This document shows positions 26,035 through 39,915 of a DNA stretch of 64,000 nucleotides, one piece after another. The first letter of the stretch is position 1, and each line of letters starts with the position of its first letter. The stretch is from Inia geoffrensis. Its lineage: Eukaryota > Chordata > Mammalia > Artiodactyla > Iniidae. Below the pieces are notes generated by a model. That model searched no databases and was not told where the DNA came from. It saw only the letters and a program-made list of their open reading frames with translations. A program made the translations under genes and the position numbers. The DNA lies in NCBI GenBank assembly GCA_036417435.1, contig JAZAQT010000083.1:434001-498000 (forward strand), given 5' to 3'.

Positions 26035-27769
26035 ACTTGGGGCTGATACTATTGGTGAGGGAATGCAGACCCTTTGAGGTAATGGTGCATGGTTCCCATT
26101 GCACGGGTCCCAAGTCTCCACGTTTAAGGGATTTATCCTTCAGCTAAAATATGCATGGAAAACCCAGAATATGGTCCACGAAGTGACCAGGCAAAATTTT
26201 AAAACTCATCGCCATTTTCGCCCCCTGGTACTCGAGTTCGCCCTTCCAGATGCGATATTAACATTCTCCCCACTTGGAGAGTCAGTGCCTTTGACCTCTT
26301 GTTTGGTACAGTTTTCAATTTCTGTGGAAGATCAACAGGAATAAGGAGAACCAATGAGCGGCTAACTCGATGTGTTTGGACGGGCACATTGAACTCTGAT
26401 TTCCCTACAGGAAGAAGAATTCACCAAAGGCTCAGCGGGCCATGCCGGAACGAGATTAGGGCCTGAAGCAATTCTTCGGGTTTGCGGTCAGCTCACAAGA
26501 AAGCGAGTTGAGAAAAGGAGATTTTTGGCACTGTAACTCACAATCCTGTAGAGTTCCAAATGACCTCTATCATCCAAAAATTTATGGAAGGAAGGCTGTG
26601 AAGAGGACTTGAACCCGACGCAGAATTGCAGAAAACAGATATCAGGGGGTAGATAAGAATTGCTCTGAAAGCGTAGGAAAAGAGGCAGCAGTTCGACAGT
26701 GATGCACTTGGCCAAAAAGGGCGTATGCGTTTTTTCCTGAATATATTCAGGAAAAAACGCATACGCCCTTTTTGGCCAACCAAGCAAGCCTGCAATGGAA
26801 ATCCGCACTACAAGGAAGTCTCACTTCCCACCGATCCAAAGGGCCGTCCGAAAAAAGTGTAAAATCCAGAGAGGCAGGACAGGCCATGGAGAACCGGCAG
26901 CCTTGTTAAGCTGATGGGCGGGATATAAATTGCCAACAGCCAATCTGGAGAAGTGGATGGTGTTTCCTGGAACAAAGAAAAAAACAAGGTAGAGAGCCTA
27001 GGGCACTTCCACTTATGGTGCTATAGATTCGGAAAATTTAAATGAAAAAGACACAGCCACACCAAAGTTTGGGGCTGCTCTGTGTACGGGATCCTTGACT
27101 ATGGTACAACTTTTATAGCCCAGAAAGAGAAAAATGGATATAGAAGTTGTGGTACATCCCTACAATGGAATATCACTCAACAATGAAATCAATGGCAACA
27201 GACCAGTAGCAGCATAATGAGAGGATTTAGTTATGATGATTCTAAGTGAAATAAGTCACACAGAAAAAGAAACATCATAAGATATCACTAATACCGGGAA
27301 TGTAAACACGGCTACGTGTGAACTGCATTACAAAACACAACAGAGTCTCACATTTACAAAAGAAACTTATGCTTGCTTAAGGGGAAAGGAGAGTGGGGAG
27401 GCTGCATAAAACCAGAGGTTCACATTAGGACAGATACCATTCCATAAGCCAAATATATATTAGACAAGACCTACTCCTTGCTCAACCAAATGGACTCAAC
27501 ACCCAGTATTCAAAACCTTGGAATATGCCTGACTAGGAAGAAAATTAAAACCCATACATTTATAGGTCTCCATAAGAAAATCATTTGTGTACAGCACCAT
27601 ACACACAGCAGTGTCAATAAGCTAAATCCCCTTATAAAAATAAATTTGAAAAACAAAACACAAGGAATGTTAAATAGAGAGAAATTCTTAAATAAGTCCT
27701 TCAGCGTTTGTGAGGAATCTTGGATTTAAGACCTCTACATCCACAGCTGTGGGAGAGATAAGGCTGGAC
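26035..27769 (+). repeat. Monomer copy 16, deleted left-half type
   Basis: 1735 bp. GTTTTCAATTTC near 26312 is shared only with copy 18. TTTATGGAAGG near 26581 is private. Perfect palindrome 26708-26779. L1 part about 26785-27661. Confidence 0.95.
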
Positions 27770-29502
27770 ACTTGGGGCTGATACTATTGGTGAGGGAATG
27801 CAGACCCTTTGAGGTAATGGTGCATGGTTCCCATTGCACGGGTCCCAAGTCTCCACGTTTAAGGGATTTATCCTTCAGCTAAAATATGCATGGAAAACCC
27901 AGAATATGGTCCACGAAGTGACCAGGCAAAATTTTAAAACTCATCGCCATTTTCGCCCCCTGGTACTCGAGTTCGCCCTTCCAGATGCGATATTAACATT
28001 CTCCCCACTTGGAGAGTCAGTGCCTTTGACCTCTTGTTTGGTACAGTTTGCAATTTCTGTGGAAGATCAACAGGAATAAGGAGAACCAATGAGCGGCTAA
28101 CTCGATGTGTTTGGACGGGCACATTGAACTCTGATTTCCCTACAGGAAGAAGAATTCACCAAAGGCTCAGCGGGCCATGCCGGAACGAGATTAGGGCCTG
28201 AAGCAATTCTTCGGGTTTGCGGTCAGCTCACAAGAAAGCGAGTTGAGAAAAGGAGATTTTTGGCACTGTAACTCACAATCCTGTAGAGTTCCAAATGACC
28301 TCTATCATCCAAAAATTTATTGAAGGAAGGCTGTGAAGAGGACTTGAACCCGACGCAGAATTGCAGAAAACAGATATCAGGGGGTAGATAAGAATCTCTG
28401 AAAGCGTAGGAAAAGAGGCAGCAGTTCGACAGTGATGCACTTGGCCAAAAAGGGCGTATGCGTTTTTTCCTGAATATATTCAGGAAAAAACGCATACGCC
28501 CTTTTTGGCCAACCAAGCAAGCCTGCAATGGAAATCCGCACTACAAGGAAGTCTCACTTCCCACCGATCCAAAGGGCCGTCCGAAAAAAGTGTAAAATCC
28601 AGAGAGGCAGGACAGGCCATGGAGAACCGGCAGCCTTGTTAAGCTGATGGGCGGGATGTAAATTGCCAACAGCCAATCTGGAGAAGTGGATGGTGTTTCC
28701 TGGAACAAAGAAAAAAACAAGGTAGAGAGCCTAGGGCACTTCCACTTATGGTGCTATAGATTCGGAAAATTTAAATGAAAAAGACACAGCCACACCAAAG
28801 TTTGGGGCTGCTCTGTGTACGGGATCCTTGACTATGGTACAACTTTTATAGCCCAGAAAGAGAAAAATGGATATAGAAGTTGTGGTACATCCCTACAATG
28901 GAATATCACTCAACAATGAAATCAATGGCAACAGACCAGTAGCAGCATAATGAGAGGATTTAGTTATGATGATTCTAAGTGAAATAAGTCACACAGAAAA
29001 AGAAACATCATAAGATATCACTAATACCGGGAATGTAAACACGGCTACGTGTGAACTGCATTACAAAACACAACAGAGTCTCACATTTACAAAAGAAACT
29101 TATGCTTGCTTAAGGGGAAAGGAGAGTGGGGAGGCTGCATAAAACCAGAGGTTCACATTAGGACAGATACCATTCCATAAGCCAAATATATATTAGACAA
29201 GACCTACTCCTTGCTCAACCAAATGGACTCAACACCCAGTATTCAAAACCTTGGAATATGCCTGACTAGGAAGAAAATTAAAACCCATACATTTATAGGT
29301 CTCCATAAGAAAATCATTTGTGTACAGCACCATACACACAGCAGTGTCAATAAGCTAAATCCCCTTATAAAAATAAATTTGAAAAACAAAACACAAGGAA
29401 TGTTAAATAGAGAGAAATTCTTAAATAAGTCCTTCAGGGTTTGTGAGGAATCTTGGATTTAAGACCTCTACATCCACAGCTGTGGGAGAGATAAGGCTGG
29501 AC
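27770..29502 (+). repeat. Monomer copy 17, two-base deletion
   Basis: 1733 bp, the shortest full copy. Two bases are missing near 28395 (AGAATCTCTG for AGAATTGCTCTG), 46 bp before the palindrome at 28441-28512, which is perfect. L1 part about 28518-29394. CAGCGTTTGTG near 27702, just before this copy, repeats the same change near 24232. Confidence 0.95.
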
Positions 29503-31237
29503 ACTTGGGGCTGATACTATTGGTGAGGGAATGCAGACCCTTTGAGGTAATGGTGCATGGTTCCCATTGCACGGGTCCCAAGTCTCCACGTTTAAGGGAT
29601 TTATCCTTCAGCTAAAATATGCATGGAAAACCCAGAATATGGTCCACGAAGTGACCAGGCAAAATTTTAAAACTCATCGCCATTTTCGCCCCCTGGTACT
29701 CGAGTTCGCCCTTCCAGATGCGATATTAACATTCTCCCCACTTGGAGAGTCAGTGCCTTTGACCTCTTGTTTGGTACAGTTTTCAATTTCTGTGGAAGAT
29801 CAACAGGAATAAGGAGAACCAATGAGCGGCTAACTCGATGTGTTTGGACGGGCACATTGAACTCTGATTTCCCTACAGGAAGAAGAATTCACCAAAGGCT
29901 CAGCGGGCCATGCCGGAACGAGATTAGGGCCTGAAGCAATTCTTCGGGTTTGCGGTCAGCTCACAAGAAAGCGAGTTGAGAAAAGGAGATTTTTGGCACT
30001 GTAACTCACAATCCTGTAGAGTTCCAAATGACCTCTATCATCCAAAAATTTATTGAAGGAAGGCTGTGAAGAGGACTTGAACCCGACGCAGAATTGCAGA
30101 AAACAGATATCAGGGGGTAGATAAGAATTGCTCTGAAAGCGTAGGAAAAGAGGCAGCAGTTCGACAGTGATGCACTTGGCCAAAAAGGGCGTATGCGTTT
30201 TTTCCTGAATATATTCAGGAAAAAACGCATACGCCCTTTTTGGCCAACCAAGCAAGCCTGCAATGGAAATCTGCACTACAAGGAAGTCTCACTTCCCACC
30301 GATCCAAAGGGCCGTCCGAAAAAAGTGTAAAATCCAGAGAGGCAGGACAGGCCATGGAGAACCGGCAGCCTTGTTAAGCTGATGGGCGGGATGTAAATTG
30401 CCAACAGCCAATCTGGAGAAGTGGATGGTGTTTCCTGGAACAAAGAAAAAAACAAGGTAGAGAGCCTAGGGCACTTCCACTTATGGTGCTATAGATTCGG
30501 AAAATTTAAATGAAAAAGACACAGCCACACCAAAGTTTGGGGCTGCTCTGTGTACAGGATCCTTGACTATGGTACAACTTTTATAGCCCAGAAAGAGAAA
30601 AATGGATATAGAAGTTGTGGTACATCCCTACAATGGAATATCACTCAACAATGAAATCAATGGCAACAGACCAGTAGCAGCATAATGAGAGGATTTAGTT
30701 ATGATGATTCTAAGTGAAATAAGTCACACAGAAAAAGAAACATCATAAGATATCACTAATACCGGGAATGTAAACACGGCTACGTGTGAACTGCATTACA
30801 AAACACAACAGAGTCTCACATTTACAAAAGAAACTTATGCTTGCTTAAGGGGAAAGGAGAGTGGGGAGGCTGCATAAAACCAGAGGTTCACATTAGGACA
30901 GATACCATTCCATAAGCCAAATATATATTAGACAAGACCTACTCCTTGCTCAACCAAATGGACTCAACACCCAGTATTCAAAACCTTGGAATATGCCTGA
31001 CTAGGAAGAAAATTAAAACCCATACATTTATAGGTCTCCATAAGAAAATCATTTGTGTACAGCACCATACACACAGCAGTGTCAATAAGCTAAATCCCCT
31101 TATAAAAATAAATTTGAAAAACAAAACACAAGGAATGTTAAATAGAGAGAAATTCTTAAATAAGTCCTTCAGGGTTTGTGAGGAATCTTGGATTTAAGAC
31201 CTCTACATCCACAGCTGTTGGAGAGATAAGGCTGGAC
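29503..31237 (+). repeat. Monomer copy 18, deleted left-half type
   Basis: 1735 bp. Perfect palindrome 30176-30247. L1 part about 30253-31129. AAATCTGCAC near 30268 and GTACAGGATCC near 30553 are private, both losing a CpG. Confidence 0.95.
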
Positions 31238-32972
31238 ACTTGGGGCTGATACTATTGGTGAGGGAATGCAGACCCTTTGAGGTAATGGTGCATGGTTCCC
31301 ATTGCACGGGTCCCAAGTCTCCACGTTTAAGGGATTTATCCTTCAGCTAAAATATGCATGGAAAACCCAGAATATGGTCCACGAAGTGACCAGGCAAAAT
31401 TTTAAAACTCATCGCCATTTTCGCCCCCTGGTACTCGAGTTCGCCCTTCCAGATGCGATATTAACATTCTCCCCACTTGGAGAGTCAGTGCCTTTGACCT
31501 CTTGTTTGGTACAGTTTGCAATTTCTGTGGAAGATCAACAGGAATAAGGAGAACCAATGAGCGGCTAACTCGATGTGTTTGGACGGGCACATTGAACTCT
31601 GATTTCCCTACAGGAAGAAGAATTCACCAAAGGCTCAGCGGGCCATGCCGGAACGAGATTAGGGCCTGAAGCAATTCTTCGGGTTTGCGGTCAGCTCACA
31701 AGAAAGCGAGTTGAGAAAAGGAGATTTTTGGCACTGTAACTCACAATCCTGTAGAGTTCCAAATGACCTCTATCATCCAAAAATTTATTGAAGGAAGGCT
31801 GTGAAGAGGACTTGAACCCGACGCAGAATTGCAGAAAACAGATATCAGGGGGTAGATAAGAATTGCTCTGAAAGCGTAGGAAAAGAGGCAGCAGTTCGAC
31901 AGTGATGCACTTGGCCAAAAAGGGCGTATGCGTTTTTTCCTGAATATATTCAGGAAAAAACGCATACGCCCTTTTTGGCCAACCAAGCAAGCCTGCAATG
32001 GAAATCCGCACTACAAGGAAGTCTCACTTCCCACCGATCCAAAGGGCCGTCCGAAAAAAGTGTAAAATCCAGAGAGGCAGGACAGGCCATGGAGAACCGG
32101 CAGCCTTGTTAAGCTGATGGGCGGGATGTAAATTGCCAACAGCCAATCTGGAGAAGTGGATGGTGTTTCCTGGAACAAAGAAAAAAACAAGGTAGAGAGC
32201 CTAGGGCACTTCCACTTATGGTGCTATAGATTCGGAAAATTTAAATGAAAAAGACACAGCCACACCAAAGTTTGGGGCTGCTCTGTGTACGGGATCCTTG
32301 ACTATGGTACAACTTTTATAGCCCAGAAAGAGAAAAATGGATATAGAAGTTGTGGTACATCCCTACAATGGAATATCACTCAACAATGAAATCAATGGCA
32401 ACAGACCAGTAGCAGCATAATGAGAGGATTTAGTTATGATGATTCTAAGTGAAATAAGTCACACAGAAAAAGAAACATCATAAGATATCACTAATACCGG
32501 GAATGTAAACACGGCTACGTGTGAACTGCATTACAAAACACAACAGAGTCTCACATTTACAAAAGAAACTTATGCTTGCTTAAGGGGAAAGGAGAGTGGG
32601 GAGGCTGCATAAAACCAGAGGTTCACATTAGGACAGATACCATTCCATAAGCCAAATATATATTAGACAAGACCTACTCCTTGCTCAACCAAATGGACTC
32701 AACACCCAGTATTCAAAACCTTGGAATATGCCTGACTAGGAAGAAAATTAAAACCCATACATTTATAGGTCTCCATAAGAAAATCATTTGTGTACAGCAC
32801 CATACACACAGCAGTGTCAATAAGCTAAATCCCCTTATAAAAATAAATTTGAAAAACAAAACACAAGGACTGTGAAATAGAGAGAAATTCTTAAATAAGT
32901 CCTTCAGGGCTTGTGAGGAATCTTGGATTTACCACCTCTACATCCACAGCTGGGGGAGAGATAAGGTTGGAC
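31238..32972 (+). repeat. Monomer copy 19, deleted left-half type
   Basis: 1735 bp. Last of five consecutive copies with the shortened left half. Perfect palindrome 31911-31982. L1 part about 31988-32864, whose end returns to the common AAGGACTGTGAAATAG form. Confidence 0.95.
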
Positions 32973-34708
32973 ACTTGGGGCTGATACTATTGGTGAGGGA
33001 ATGCAGACCCTTTGAGGTAATGGTGCATGGTTCCCATTCCACGGGTCCCAAATCTCCACGTTTAAGGGATTTATCCTTCAGCTAAAATATGCATGGAAAA
33101 CCCAGAATATGGTCCACGAAGTGATCAGGCATAATTTCTAAAACTCATCGCCATTTTCGCCCCCTGATACTCGAGTTCGCCGTTCCAGATGCGATATTAA
33201 CATTCTCCCCACTTGGAGAGTCAGTGCCTTTGACCTCTTGTTTGGCACAGTTTGCAATTTCTGTGGAAGATGAACAGGAATAAGGAGAACCAATGAGCGG
33301 CTAACTCGATGTGTTTGGACGGGCACATTGAACTCTGATTTCCCTACAGGAAGAAGAATTCACCAAAGGCTCAGCGGGCCATGCCGGAACGAGATTAGGG
33401 CCTGAAGCAATTCTTCGGGTTTGCGGTCAGCTCACAAGAAAGCGAGTTGAGAAAAGGAGATCTTTGGCACTGTAACTCACAATCCTGCAGAGTTCCAAAT
33501 GACCCCTATCATCCAAAAATTTATTGAAGGAAGGCTGTGAAGAGGACTTGAACGCGACGCAGAATTGCAGAAAACAGATATCAGGGGGTAGATAAGAATT
33601 GCTCTGAAAGCGTAGGAAAAGAGGCAGCAGTTTGACAGTGATGCACTTGGCCAAAAAGGGCGTATGCGTTTTTTCCTGAATATATTCAGGAAAAAATGCA
33701 TACGCCCTTTTTGGCCAACTAAGCAAGCCTGCAATGGAAATCCGCACTACAAGGAAGTCTCACTTCCCACCGATCCAAAGGGCCGTCCGAAAAAAGTGTA
33801 AAATCCAGAGAGGCAGGACAGGCCGTGGAGAACCGGCAGCCTTGTTATGCTGATGGGCGGGATGTAAATTGCCAACAGCCACTCTGGAGAAGTGGATGGT
33901 GTTTTCGGGAACAAAGAAAAAAACAAGCTAGAGAGCCTAGGGCACTTCCACTTATGGTGCTATAGATTCGGAAAATTTAAATGAAAAAGACACAGCCACA
34001 CCAAAGTTTGGGGCTGCTCTGTGTACGGGATCCTTGACTATGGTACAACTTTAATAGCCGAGAAAGAGAAAAATGGATATAGAAGTTGTGGTACATCCCT
34101 ACAATGGAATATCACTCAACAATGAAATCAATGGCAACAGACCAGTAGCAGCATAATGAGAGGATTTAGTTATGATGATTGTAAGTGAAATAAGTCACAA
34201 AGAAAAAGAAACATCATAAGATATCACTAATACCGGGAATGTAAACACGGCTACGCGTGAGCTGCATTTCAAAACAAAACAGAGTCTCACATTTACAAAA
34301 GAAACTTAGGCTTGCTTAAGGGTAAAGTAGAGTGCGGAGGCTGCATAAAACCAGAGGTTGACATTAGGACAGATACCATTCCATAAGCCAAATGTTTATT
34401 AGACAAGACCTACTCCTCGCTCAACCATATGGACTCAACGCCCCGTATTCAAAACCTAGGAATATACCTGACTATGAAGAAAATTAAAACCCATACATTT
34501 ATAGGTCTCCATAAGAAAATCATTTGTGTACAGCACCATACACACAGCAGTGTCAATAAGCTAAATCCCCTTATAAAAATAAATTTGAAAAACAAAACAC
34601 AAGGAATGTTAAATAGAGAGAAATTCTTAAATAAGTCCTTCAGGGTTTGTGAGGAATCTTGGATTTAAGACCTCTACATCCACAGCTGTGGGAGAGATAA
34701 GGCTGGAC
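32973..34708 (+). repeat. Monomer copy 20, divergent right half
   Basis: 1736 bp. Palindrome 33647-33718 has a mismatch at T33697 (CpG to TpG). L1 part about 33724-34600, divergent from about 34055 (ACGCGTGAGCTG near 34253). An in-frame TAA just after the palindrome (CAACTAAGC) stops the ORF2 remnant. Confidence 0.95.
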
Positions 34709-36443
34709 ACTTGGGGCTGATACTATTGGTGAGGGAATGCAGACCCTTTGAGGTAATGGTGCATGGTTCCCATTGCACGGGTCCCAAGTCTCCACGTTTA
34801 AGGGATTTATCCTTCAGCTAAAATATGCATGGAAAACCCAGAATATGGTCCACGAAGTGACCAGGCAAAATTTTAAAACTCATCGCCATTTTCGCCCCCT
34901 GGTACTCGAGTTCGCCCTTCCAGATGCGATATTAATATTCTCCCCACTTGGAGAGTCAGTGCCTTTGACCTCTTGTTTGGTACAGTTTGCAATTTCTGTG
35001 GAAGATCAACAGGAATAAGGAGAACCAATGAGCGGCTAAATCGATGTGTTTGGACGGGCACATTGAACTCTGATTTCCCTACAGGAAGAAGAATTCACCA
35101 AAGGCTCAGCGGGCCATGCCGGAACGAGATTAGGGCCTGAAGCAATTCTTCGGGTTTGCGGTCAGCTCACAAGAAAGCGAGTTGAGAAAAGGAGATTTTT
35201 GGCACTGTAACTCACAATCCTGTAGAGTTCCAAATGACCTCTATCATCCAAAAATTTATTGAAGGAAGGCTGTGAAGAGGACTTGAACCCGACGCAGAAT
35301 TGCAGAAAACAGATATCAGGGGGTAGATAAGAATTGCTCTGAAAGCGTAGGAAAAGAGGCAGCAGTTCGACAGTGATGCACTTGGCCAAAAAGGGCGTAT
35401 GCGTTTTTTCCTGAATATATTCAGGAAAAAACGCATACGCCCTTTTTGGCCAACCAAGCAAGCCTGCAATGGAAATCCGCACTACAAGGAAGTCTCACTT
35501 CCCACCGATCCAAAGGGCCGTCCGAAAAAAGTGTAAAATCCAGAGAGGCAGGACAGGCCATGGAGAACCGGCAGCCTTGTTAAGCTGATGGGCGGGATGT
35601 AAATTGCCAACAGCCAATCTGGAGAAGTGGATGGTGTTTCCTGGAACAAAGAAAAAAACAAGGTAGAGAGCCTAGGGCACTTCCACTTATGGTGCTATAG
35701 ATTCGGAAAATTTAAATGAAAAAGACACAGCCACACCAAAGTTTGGGGCTGCTCTGTGTACGGGAGCCTTGTCTATGGTACAACTTTTATAGCCCAGAAA
35801 GAGAAAAATGGATATAGAAGTTGTGGTACATCCCTACAATGGAATATCACTCAACAATGAAATCAATGGCAACAGACCAGTAGCAGCATAATGAGAGGAT
35901 TTAGTTATGATGATTCTAAGTGAAATAAGTCACACAGAAAAAGAAACATCATAAGATATCACTAATACCGGGAATGTAAACACGGCTACGTGTGAACTGC
36001 ATTACAAAACACAACAGAGTCTCACATTTACAAAAGAAACTTATGCTTGCTTAAGGGGAAAGGAGAGTGGGGAGGCTGCATAAAACCAGAGGTTCACATT
36101 AGGACAGATACCATTCCATAAGCCAAATATATATTAGACAAGACCTACTCCTTGCTCAACCAAATGGACTCAACACCCAGTATTCAAAACCTTGGAATAT
36201 GCCTGACTAGGAAGAAAATTAAAACCCATACATTTATAGGTCTCCATAAGAAAATCATTTGTGTACAGCACCATACACACAGCAGTGTAAATAAGCTAAA
36301 TCCCCTTATAAAAATAAATTTGAAAAACAAAACACAAGGACTGTGAAATAGAGAGAAATTCTTAAATAAGTCCTTCAGGGCTTGTGAGGAATCTTGGATT
36401 TACCACCTCTACATCCACAGCTGGGGGAGAGATAAGGCTGGAC
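34709..36443 (+). repeat. Monomer copy 21, deleted left-half type
   Basis: 1735 bp. Perfect palindrome 35382-35453. L1 part about 35459-36335. The usual GGATCC is lost (GGGAGCCTTGTCTATGG near 35762). ATTAATATTC near 34931 and CTAAATCGATG near 35036 are private. Confidence 0.95.
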
Positions 36444-38179
36444 ACTTGGGGCTGATACTATTGGTGAGGGAATGCAGACCCTTTGAGGTAATGGTGCATG
36501 GTTCCCATTCCACGGGTCCCAAATCTCCACGTTTAAGGGATTTATCCTTCAGCTAAAATATGCATGGAAAACCCAGAATATGGTCCACGAAGTGATCAGG
36601 CATAATTTCTAAAACTCATCGCCATTTTCGCCCCCTGATACTCGAGTTCGCCGTTCCAGATGCGATATTAACACTCTCCCCACTTGGAGAGTCAGTGCCT
36701 TTGACCTCTTGTTTGGCACAGTTTGCAATTTCTGTGGAAGATGAACAGGAATAAGGAGAACCAATGAGCGGCTAACTCGATGTGTTTGGACGGTCACATT
36801 GAACTCTGATTTCCCTACAGGAAGAAGAATTCACCAAAGGCTCAGTGGGCCATGCCGGAACGCGATTAGGGCCTGAAGCAATTCTTCGGGTTTTCGGTCA
36901 GCTCACAAGAAAGCGAGTTGAGAAAAGGAGATCTTTGGCACTGTAACTCACAATCCTGCAGAGTTCCAAATGACCCCTATCATCCAAAAATTTATTGAAG
37001 GAAGGCTGTGAAGAGGACTTGAACGCGACGCAGAATTGCAGAAAACAGATATCAGGGGGTAGATAAGAATTGCTCTGAAAGCGTAGGAAAAGAGGCAGCA
37101 GTTTGACAGTGATGCACTTGGCCAAAAAGGGCGTATGCGTTTTTTCCTGAATATATTCAGGAAAAAACGCATACGCACTTTTTGGCCAACCAAGCAAGCC
37201 TGCAATGGAAATCCGCACTACAAGGAAGTCTCACTTCCCACCGATCCAAAGGGCCGTCCGAAAAAAGTGTAAAATCCAGAGAGGCAGGACAGGCTGTGGA
37301 GAACCGGCAGCCTTGTTATGCTGATGGGCGGGATGTAAATTGCCAACAGCCACTCTGGAGAAGTGGATGGTGTTTTCGGGAACAAAGAAAAAACCAAACT
37401 AGAGAGCCTAGGGCACTTCCACTTATGGTGCTATAGATTCGGAAAATTTAAATGAAAAAGACACAGCCACACCAAAGTTTGGGGCTGCTCTGTGTACGGG
37501 ATCCTTGACTATGGTACAACTTTAATAGCCCAGAAAGAGAAAAGTGGATATAGAAGTTGTGGTACATCCCTACAATGGAATATCACTCAACAATTAAATC
37601 CATGGCAACACACCAGTAGCAGCATAATGAGAGGATTTAGTTATGATGATTCTAAGTGAAATAAGTCACACAGAAAAAGAAACATCATAAGATATCACTA
37701 ATACCGGGAATGTAAACACGGCTACGTGTGAACTGCATTACAAAACACAACAGAGTCTCACATTTACAAAAGAAACTTATGCTTGCTTAAGGGGAAAGGA
37801 GAGTGGGGAGGCTGCATAAAACCAGAGGTTCACATTAGGACAGATACCATTCCATAAGCCAAATATATATTAGACAAGACCTACTCCTTGCTCAACCAAA
37901 TGGACTCAACACCCAGTATTCAAAACCTTGGAATATGCCTGACTAGGAAGAAAATTAAAACCCATACATTTATAGGTCTCCATAAGAAAATCATTTGTGT
38001 ACAGCACCATACACACAGCAGTGTAAATAAGCTAAATCCCCTTATAAAAATAAATTTGAAAAACAAAACACAAGGACTGTGAAATAGAGAGAAATTCTTA
38101 AATAAGTCCTTCAGGGCTTGTGAGGAATCTTGGATTTACCACCTCTACATCCACAGCTGGGGGAGAGATAAGGCTGGAC
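36444..38179 (+). repeat. Monomer copy 22
   Basis: 1736 bp. Palindrome 37118-37189 with mismatch A37177. L1 part about 37195-38071, with GAAAAGTGG near 37539 and CAATTAAATCC near 37590, both repeated 3471 bp downstream. GACGGTCAC near 36789 and AACGCGATTAG near 36860 are private. Confidence 0.95.
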
Positions 38180-39915
38180 ACTTGGGGCTGATACTATTGG
38201 TGAGGGAATGCAGACCCTTTGAGGTAATGGTGCATGGTTCCCATTCCACGGGTCCCAAATCTCCACGTTTAAGGGATTTATCCTTCAGCTAAAATATGCA
38301 TGGAAAACCCAGAATATGGTCCACGAAGTGATCAGGCATAATTTCTAAAACTCATCGCCATTTTCGCCCCCTGATACTCGAGTTCGCCGTTCCAGATGCG
38401 ATATTAACATTCTCCCCACTTGGAGAGTCAGTGCCTTTGACCTCTTGTTTGGCACAGTTTGCAATTTCTGTGGAAGATGAACAGGAATAAGGAGAACCAA
38501 TGAGCGGCTAACTCGATGTGTTTGGACGGGCACATTGAACTCTGATTTCCCTACAGGAAGAAGAATTCACCAAAGGCTCAGCGGGCCATGCCGGAATGAG
38601 ATTAGGGCCTGAAGCAATTCTTCGGGTTTTCGGTCAGCTCACAAGAAAGCGAGTTGAGAAAAGGAGATCTTTGGCACTGTAACTCACAATCCTGCAGAGT
38701 TCCAAATGACCCCTATCATCCAAAAATTTATTGAAGGAAGGCTGTGAAGAGGACTTGAACGCGACGCAGAATTGCAGAAAACAGATATCAGGGGGTAGAT
38801 AAGAATTGCTCTGAAAGCGTAGGAAAAGAGGCAGCAGTTTGACAGTGATGCACTTGGCCAAAAAGGGCGTATGCGTTTTTTCCTGAATATATTCAGGAAA
38901 AAACGCATACGCACTTTTTGGCCAACCAAGCAAGCCTGCAATGGAAATCCGCACTACAAGGAAGTCTCACTTCCCACCGATCCAAAGGGCCGTCCGAAAA
39001 AAGTGTAAAATCCAGAGAGGCAGGACAGGCTGTGGAGAACCGGCAGCCTTGTTATGCTGATGGGCGGGATGTAAATTGCCAACAGCCACTCTGGAGAAGT
39101 GGATGGTGTTTTCGGGAACAAAGAAAAAAACAAGCTAGAGAGCCTAGGGCACTTCCACTTATGGTGCTATAGATTCGGAAAATTTAAATGAAAAAGACAC
39201 AGCCACACCAAAGTTTGGGGCTGCTCTGTGTACGGGATCCTTGACTATGGTACAACTTTAATAGCCGAGAAAGAGAAAAATGGATATAGAAGTTGTGGTA
39301 CATCCCTACAATGGAATATCACTCAACAATGAAATCAATGGCAACAGACCAGTAGCAGCATAATGAGAGGATTTAGTTATGATGATTGTAAGTGAAATAA
39401 GTCACACAGAAAAAGAAACATCATAAGATATCACTAATACCGGGAATGTAAACACGGCTACGCGTGAGCTGCATTTCAAAACAAAACAGAGTCTCACATT
39501 TACAAAAGAAACTTAGGCTTGCTTAAAGGTAAAGTAGAGTGCGGAGGCTGCATAAAACCAGAGGTTGACATTAGGACAGATACCATTCCATAAGCCAAAT
39601 GTTTATTAGACAAGACCTACTCCTCGCTCAACCATATGGACTCAACGCCCCGTATTCAAAACCTAGGAATATACCTGACTATGAAGAAAATTAAAACCCA
39701 TACATTTATAGGTCTCCATAAGAAAATCATTTGTGTACAGCACCATACACACAGCAGTGTCAATAAGCTAAATCCCCTTATAAAAATAAATTTGAAAAAC
39801 AAAACACAAGGAATGTTAAATAGAGAGAAATTCTTAAATAAGTCCTTCAGGGTTTGTGAGGAATCTTGGATTTAAGACCTCTACATCCACAGCTGTGGGA
39901 GAGATAAGGCTGGAC
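38180..39915 (+). repeat. Monomer copy 23, divergent right half
   Basis: 1736 bp. Palindrome 38854-38925 with mismatch A38913. L1 part about 38931-39807, divergent from about 39262 and carrying CTTAAAGGTAAAG near 39523. CGGAATGAG near 38592 is shared only with copy 25, its twin. Confidence 0.95.

Larger units (their letters stand above)
23300..30250 (+). repeat. Two-monomer block repeated twice (offset ~3470 bp)
   Basis: Paired markers alternate with a two-monomer period: GGATATAAAT at 23451 and 26921; CAGCGTTTGTG near 24232 and 27702; GTTTTCAATTTC near 26312 and 29780. The left edge lies between about 23150 and 23450, where GAACGCGACG gives way to shared markers, and the right edge is before about 30390. 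Private changes in each half show that the copies have since diverged slightly. Confidence 0.8.
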
